Source: Hanleya hanleyi
Lineage: Eukaryota > Mollusca > Polyplacophora > Lepidopleurida > Hanleyidae
Length of the DNA stretch: 64,000 nucleotides
NCBI GenBank assembly: GCA_036873755.1
Contig: JAVTVY010017260.1
Coordinates: 1 to 64,000 of the forward strand
Reading direction: 5' to 3'
The notes beneath the pieces were generated by a model that ran no database searches, was not told the DNA's origin, and worked only from the letters and a program-made list of their open reading frames with translations. The translations under genes were made by a program, and so were the position numbers. This document shows positions 57,445 through 64,000 of the stretch, in pieces. Within the stretch, counting starts at the first letter, position 1; the number at the start of each line of letters is the position of its first letter.

Positions 57445-57735
57445 TCTCTAAAAAAAGTTGAATGAAATTTCACTCAACTAAGAGTGGAAATTGATCCCAC
57501 TCAATACTTGAGTGAGATTTTCACTCAACTTGAGTTACTTTTCATTTAACTGGAGTTAAATGCACTCAACTTGAGTGACATTCACTCAAGCATAAAAGTG
57601 GAAACTCATCCCACTCAAGTTGAGTGAACTTGAGTGGTTTTAACTCAAGTTGAGTGAAAAGTAACCCAAGTTTAAGTGAACAGGTACATTTCACTCAAAC
57701 TTGAGTGGAACAGTTCACTCAATTTTTTTAGGGAG
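57445..57735. mobile_element. TA-flanked MITE built of ACTCAACTTGAGTG palindromes
   Basis: The ends CTCTCTAAAAAAAGTTGA and TCAATTTTTTTAGGGAG are imperfect inverted repeats. Each is bordered by TA (57443-57444 and 57736-57737), as expected for the Tc1/mariner superfamily. The inside is a series of CACTCAACTTGAGTGA-like palindromes. 291 bp, non-coding. Confidence 0.78.
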
Positions 57736-57737
57736 TA

Positions 57738-58814
57738 GAGGGCCATTACGCCCGCGGAAGGGTGCCCATGCATATGTGACTAAGGGAAGATGGAAGCGAA
57801 ACTTCACCAAATTATGTGTGTATTGATCTCTATCTAATATATTCGATACGGTGTGATGATTTATGGCTGTGACAACAGTGTGCCCAAGAAGTTTTATTCA
57901 GAAACACAAATATTAGACAGATCTAACTCTCAACGCCTTGTTACTCTCGTGTTATATATTCATGACATTATTCAAATTCTGTAATCACACTTGAGAGGTC
58001 TGTTTGGGTTTGGGGTGAGTTGGGCGGCACGGTGCAAGTGCATCTCGAATGTAAAATGAAACCAGGTAACCATGTATAGTTTCTTTCACAGCCAAATGTA
58101 TATGTTTCTATCACTCGACGACCAATAGACCCTACGTCACAAAACAATAATTAAGAAGGAATTGGCACATTTTATCTGTCTTTTTGTATGTGCTTGTTCA
58201 CCGAATTCCAAAAGTCATCTTGGAGGAGAAAACGCGTATTTTTTCACGCATTTTCCTACGGTACACTTCGTCACCCATGTCTTACCGCGTATAGATGACC
58301 CATATTGGTTACAGGTTGATTTTCACGTTGTTCTGTGTGAGGTCATGGGATTGGGTGTGATTGTTAGTGTACTAGTATAAATATAGTGACCCGGATTGAG
58401 CTATCGCGGTTAGCCAGGTTTTTCATGTATACATATCAGGTATATTTGTTCTGCGTGCAGATTACGAGGTAAGAGTTCAGGATATGATAATAAGCGTTTG
58501 GTACTCAGAATCCAGGAAGTTAAATTCGAAAAAGTTATTTACAAATCGAATAGTTGAATCTCCTGTACTATTTTGGTGGTTGACTTCGAACTCCTGAGAT
58601 AACGAGCATTCTCCAACCTCTCAGCCATGTTGCTTAGGGTTTGACAACTTAATAAACATCTCAAAACTAAATGAAGTAATTTGAAATTACATTAGTAATT
58701 AGTGACCACTGATGGTGGTCGTTGGTCCCAGAATGGTATGACAGGAAATTTAGTTCGTTGGAAATTTTAGTCCGTTTGCTATCTTACAGCCCAGCTAATA
58801 TTTGTTTTTTTAAT
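57738..58814. other. No gene recognised
   Basis: No coding region or repeat structure was supported. Confidence 0.45.
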
Positions 58815-59077
58815 TACACTCTTAAAATAAAAGTGTTGTACCGGTATTTAACATTATGAATGTCCGAGGAGTGGCAACATTATATAAGATGTTACATTTG
58901 TAACACCCTCAGAAAGTGTTGAAAAAAAGTGTTAAATCCAACATTATACAGCTGTATCAGGAGCAATACAACACTTTACAATACTGAATTCAACACTTGT
59001 TATGTGTTGTATTGCTCCTGATACAGCACTATAATGTTGGATATAACACTATTTTATTACAATTTCTGAGAGTGACA
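58815..59077. mobile_element. Probable palindromic MITE with internal hairpin
   Basis: The outer ends CACTCTTAAAATAAAAGTGT and GAGAGTG preceded by AACACTATTTTATTACAA are imperfect inverted repeats. Inside, 58938-59040 forms a long hairpin: CCAACATTATACAGC...GTATCAGGAGCAATACAACA pairs with its complement further on. Confidence 0.7.
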
Positions 59078-59339
59078 CGCACTGGTTGACCGGATCAACG
59101 TCGTCAAATAAGGTACTGAAGGCCGGCGTATATAACACAGTTAACGAACCTCCCATTTCTGTGAGTTGGAGTTCCTTATGTCCATTATGTTGTTTGCTAC
59201 TGCAGATTACCGTAACAATTATCCAATCAGGTCCTGTGATTTCCTCTTCCTGTTGGTCGATCTTGGCTAAGGTGACCCCCCCTTCCCCCAACAGTGCATG
59301 CTCCGTTTCACAGGCTCATTCAACTATGACCCTGCCACC

Positions 59340-59800
59340 AGGCATCAGACCGGAGTTAATCACTTCCGGGTCGGAGCCCTCCACCTACATTGTTTAGAAA
59401 TTTGAGAGCAAATATTTTTGGATTTCATGAGCTGTGATATTTCAGCATTTCTGATATATCTGATATTTCAAATCGCAGATGAGGCTTCAAACTGTACTTC
59501 CTTGCGTTGAATTGGGTAACTTTGGGAAAAGCATGGTGGATGGAGACATGATCAATGAGGGGTGAGAAGGCTCCCTGTTTACAAAAAAGAATGACATTCG
59601 GTAACACCAATCAGCTGGCAATGGCGAGAATTTGAAATTTCCATGGTCAACTCTTGTCAAGACTTTCACAGTTAGTGTCCCACAAGGTGAATATTGTCAT
59701 GCCAAGTGGATTTATGCATCGATAGTTTTCTGATTTTTTTGTGATTTTTTTTTATGCTAATACATAACAAGTAACACAATTATTACTGGTCTGATGCCTA
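59340..59800. repeat. Direct dispersed repeat, copy 1
   Basis: About 430 bp beginning AGGCATCAGACCGGAGTTAA is repeated in the same orientation at 61800-62240, at about 93% identity by eye with small indels. Confidence 0.9.
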
Positions 59801-61799
59801 ACACAGTCGATTTTCACATTTGACCAGTGAATTTCAAATCGTCACTGTTGCTACAGTTTTGACTCGATCAGCTCGATTTTCTCCAAGCGGACTCCTGAAC
59901 AACGTACAAATATTGGGGTTGTGTCAAATTTATGTTATTAAAATATTAATAAAATAAAATTAAGTTTTTAATTAATTATAAATAATTTTTCAATTATTAA
60001 AATTATTTTTTTCTCTTGCCAAATGTGGGTGAAAAAAGCATCATACTGATAATGATGGGTAACATCTCTTGTATTCTTATGCCATTTCCGCGACAAAATG
60101 GAGACATTTTGGAGCAAATGTAGGCAAAAAAATGACTGATTTGTCAGTGCTAGGGCCAAATAGTCAATGCCAAATATGACGAGGTCCACTTAACACAGCT
60201 GGTAATCATGAGCAAATTAGTTTTCGAGATACAATAAAATATAAATGGAAGAGAAGAAATTTACATATATACAATTACATGCTTTTTTTCAGGAAGTCGA
60301 CCTCAGTTCAAATCTTCAATGCTTCAATCATTTGTGTATAAATCCACTTTATATCAATCTGGAACCACATGAAATTAACAATAATCATATCACCGGCAAA
60401 AACTCAAGTGTCACACACAAAGGATATCCGAAATGCCTTTTGCATTTGTAACTTTAATGAGACAAATAAAATCTGATTAACTGAGTCAACAATTAATCTG
60501 ACTGTTGATGGTTTCACATTTTGGTGTGCCTATTGTCATTCGCAGTTGCATCATAGCAAATACTTTCTCTTCATTTCATTTTTACTATCTTCAGGATTAT
60601 AACTTTTAATTTCCTTTCATATTCAGATTAGAGATCTTACGGGTAGCAAGGAACATGGATTACAGGCACCAAATATTAGCAAGACCCCCCTCCCCCCCCC
60701 CAACACACACCAAATAGTTTCTCAGGGAAATTCGCACGGTGTGACTCAGAAGGTATGGCCTCCAACTCTATTGGAAGATAGGCCTTGATTTCTGTAAGTT
60801 GCCACTTTAATGTTTCACCAAACAGTTAACAATTTAACTGGGTCAACTTCCATCTGTCCTCACCTTTCATGGTTGTTAATGTGGCAGAGATCAGCAAATG
60901 ACCATCAGATATGTTGTCATTGAATTTTATTCCGTTCTTTCTTCTATGTTGTGTTTGACAAGTGTTATCTGTTTGCAAACATTGCATTCATGGACTTGAA
61001 ATCCGACACAGAATATATTCCTCAATGTTATTTAGGAGTTTTCTCAGTAATAATAACTGTTTACAAGTGATATGTGCATCTTTCTAATTACTGCCAGCAA
61101 GATCTTGATGAGATGTAGATCCATCCAACTGAACTGACATATATTCTCTATATGGGAGTTGTGTATACCATAAACACCTCTGTGTTATATTTTTGGATGT
61201 GTTGTGTACACATTTGTGTACATTGCTGTCACTTATTACAGGATTAAGCATGTCTTTGATCTTTGTATCAACATCAAATTTTAATCACATTTGATAGATT
61301 ACTGGGATGACCCACTGATTACATGAGGAATTAACCACTGTCATGAAGAATTTTTTTACCAAATGTAGTCTAAATGAGCAGCTTGTAAACAAATTATGTT
61401 TTGTCACATTTTGAATTTTTTATTTTTTTATTTTTAAGTTTTAATTTGAAAATGTTCATAAAAAATGAATTAAAATAATAAAAAAAATAATTTAAAATAG
61501 TGTTTAACATATCCAGTTAATGCTTCATACTTCTTATTGTAGGTAAAAGGATTGTCTACTTGGTGCTTTTTACCAGATGGAAAAATATGTACAGGTTAGT
61601 GAGATATTGTACTGTTTACTTGTACCTCAGTCTGAAGTCATATGCGGCAAACTGAGGGGAAATTATAAAGGGGTATCCTTGGTATATAGGCTGTAAAATG
61701 TCTATCTGTGCATAGTTTTATCTGTGCCTTCTCAAGATAGTTTGGGGATCGGTATGGTTTGTTCAGATGAGAGCATTCTTTATTTTAACCCATCACTGA
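59801..61799. other. No gene recognised; AT-rich spacer
   Basis: Very AT-rich around 59935-60010 and 61410-61500, with a C-run at about 60687. No coding region was supported. Confidence 0.5.
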
Positions 61800-62240
61800 C
61801 AGGCATCAGACCGGAGTTAATCACTTCCGGGTCGGAGCCCTCCACCTACATTGTTTAGAAATTTGAGAGCAGATCTTTGTGGATTTAAGAGCTGTGAAAT
61901 TTCAGCATTTCTGATATATCTGATATTTCAAATTGCAGATGAGGCTTCAAACTGTACTTCCTGGTGTTGATTTGGGTAATTTTGGGAAAAGCATGGTGGA
62001 TGGAGACATGATCAATGAGGGGTGAGAAGGCTCCCTGTTTACAAATTGAATGACATTCGGTAACACCAATCAGCTGTCAATGGCGAGAATTTGAAATTTC
62101 CATGGTCATCTCCTGTCAAGTCTTTCACAGTTAGTGTCCTGCCAAGTGGATTTATGCATCGATAGTTTTCTGAAATTTTTGTGGTTTTTTATGCCAATAG
62201 ATAAGAAGTAACAAAACTATTAGTGGTCCGATGCCACCAG
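61800..62240. repeat. Direct dispersed repeat, copy 2
   Basis: Second copy of the 59340 repeat. It is followed within 60 bp by the second copy of the 56158 repeat. The two pieces could belong to one larger element or to a rearranged segmental duplication. Confidence 0.9.
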
Positions 62241-62293
62241 TAGCGGAAGATGACCATTACGACATATAGAGGAAGCTCATGCCCACATAGTAA

Positions 62294-62562
62294 TCTGACC
62301 GAACAACTCCTTCAGTTTATCACATGAGCTAACTACTTTTCATATGCTCTGCCCATATAAACTGGGGGAAAATCTCTAGATCATTCTTTTTAATGCTAGG
62401 TCTACAAACGTTTAATGCAGAATTTAAAAGTAATCGGAATGTTCGACAAACATCGCTTTTACTATATCTGATGTCACTTCCCGCGGTGTGCTGCTTGGAT
62501 GGGAATCGTGCCCGAAAATCTGACTGTTGGCTGGGGTATTATCATACCCCATTGAGGTGGTC
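62294..62562. repeat. Dispersed repeat, copy 2 of 2
   Basis: Partner of 56158-56447 in the same orientation, more diverged than the 59340/61800 pair. Confidence 0.8.
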
Positions 62563-64000
62563 AGGCCAAGTTAAACGCTTTACTGACAGAAGTAGCACTT
62601 CCGGTTTATCTCCTGGCCTTATTGTGCAAGCCTCCCATTAAGGTTGGTACGCTGGCGACAGGAGATACAAACTAGAAGGAGATGTGTAGGAATCCTCTTA
62701 GGTACAGGATAGGTTGATTTTTGTACAGAGGGCAGTTTTATTTGTATTCTAATTTAACACTGTTGAATCATAGTTGTCATCAATCCATAATAACTTGAAC
62801 CCTGCAACCAAAACAACGAATTCATTTTATTTAGATTATTATTTGGTTTAACGATGTTCACAAAATCAGCCTATTGAACAATTGAGATCATGAAATAGAC
62901 CGCGATGGCATCAGGGGTAGTTGTGGTGATTGCGGCGATGGGGTGGCGGCATTAGTTCATTTAAATAAATTGATATTGTTCTATTCAATCTTAATAAATT
63001 AATATCCTATCAATGCTTCCCAATCGTATATGTCGCTATGTAGGATCTTACCGATTTCAATTGAATTTTGTGTTCAGAGCGCCCAGGTCATGAATATTTA
63101 ATAGTCTTATGACATCACGGCCTCATTTTAACTACTTTTCTTGCAGTCGGAGAGGGGGGATATGGTCATCGTATCTGCTTTAACCAAAGGTTAATGCCAA
63201 GGACCAGTCCATAGCCCCTATCAGTATGTTCCCTTCAAAGCACTATGAAGAGTTCTCGGGATTGGTCGACACTTGCGTTGGTGCAAGCCGGTTAGGTCCC
63301 ACAAGCGACATATCCAAATGGGGCAGCAGATAGGATTTAATTTCATTAGATTCTTGTTCTGTTATGCTTCATCGATCAGTTTCGTCAGTTTCGGAATCCT
63401 CGTTTTCTGATTCATACTCCCAGTTGACAATTTGTTGAATAAATCCTTTCCCAGTTTAAGAATACTTATACTTCCCTAAAGGCCTAATTTCTCTAGTGAT
63501 CCACCTATGTAATAACTGTGTCCGATGGATTGTCTACATTGTCAGAAAAAAACCCCCACCGAATACATCACATCATCAGTCCTGTCTGTGATGCGGAGAG
63601 ACGAGCAAACATGTGATGATGGCAGTTGGTTCAAATGTTACGTAAAGCAGGCTGGAACTTTCCGACGGATAACGCTCAGCTGAGAGAGAATAATCTGCCA
63701 ACGATTGAACTAATATCGTCAACTGAACAGAGCTCAGAGCTTAAAATATAAGAAAAGACGAACGTTACAGTGCCATATATCCATATGTAAAAACAAAGAC
63801 TCGTGTACCGGGTATTCCATGTTCTAAGAAATTATTCTTACCGAATATTTTATATGTATATATGGAATAAGTTCTCTGACAGTTTACCAGTTTACCGCAT
63901 TTCATATTTCCCCTCTGAAACGAAGATCGGGAAACAGATATTGATATTAATAGAGTCAAGGCCTGACACTTTCCAAGATATACGGATGAAGCTTGAACCG
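62563..64000. other. No gene recognised
   Basis: No exon, RNA gene or repeat boundary could be supported up to the right edge. Confidence 0.45.

Noticed and set aside
59049..59397. Possible short protein on either strand near the hairpin MITE
   Set aside because: About 80-100 codons, no recognisable motif, and it lies across a repeat that is duplicated at 61800 without the frame being kept.

Overview
The window looks like nuclear DNA of an invertebrate animal, most likely a marine mollusc or another lophotrochozoan. It is AT-rich and gene-poor, with spliced genes, many minisatellites, SINEs ending in an ACTC-repeat tail, small DNA transposons and virus-like elements. The assignment to mollusc is an impression from repeat style, not a proof.

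Positions 1-4070 hold five consecutive exons, on the minus strand, of an SLC6 (sodium/chloride-dependent neurotransmitter or amino-acid symporter) gene. They cover TM1, TM2, TM3, a long glycosylated extracellular loop 2, and TM4. The gene runs off the left edge and its 5' exon was not found.

Positions 13065-29075 are a whole Polinton/Maverick (adintovirus-like) element. It has matching terminal inverted repeats that begin AGTAGTATATATAAG, and an exact 6-bp target duplication (TACGTC). It carries a C2H2-finger fragment that looks like the N-terminus of the Polinton DNA polymerase, two paralogous proteins with PC4-like half-repeats, a chromodomain integrase, a Thr/Ser-rich membrane protein, a packaging ATPase, several small conserved virion-type proteins, penton-like and double-jelly-roll capsid proteins, and an adenain-type cysteine protease. 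The copy is decayed: the polymerase catalytic region is absent, the integrase has an internal deletion, both capsid genes have one in-frame stop, one gene has a frameshift, and another is split by a retroelement. The ATPase and protease frames are intact. Left-hand genes have individual TATA-like boxes, while right-hand genes are packed with overlapping or nearly abutting stop and start codons. Both arms carry arrays of roughly 150-165-bp subterminal repeats with NRF-1-like palindromes.

Inserted in the Polinton at 22164-25058 is a 5'-truncated Penelope-like retroelement (probably the Naiad type, with N-terminal GIY-YIG) on the minus strand, with a 7-bp target duplication. A second, older relative lies at about 52313-53347, is broken by a 13-bp minisatellite, and sits beside sequence resembling Polinton subterminal repeats.

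The rest is repeats. There are two hAT-type MITEs with exact 8-bp duplications, two SINEs, a nested pair of TIR transposons, a TA-flanked MITE, a 24-bp array (30.66-32.52 kb), a 32-bp array (35.37-36.84 kb), and several degenerate arrays and dispersed duplications. No rRNA, tRNA or CRISPR was recognised. Outside the SLC6 gene and the mobile elements no protein-coding gene could be supported.
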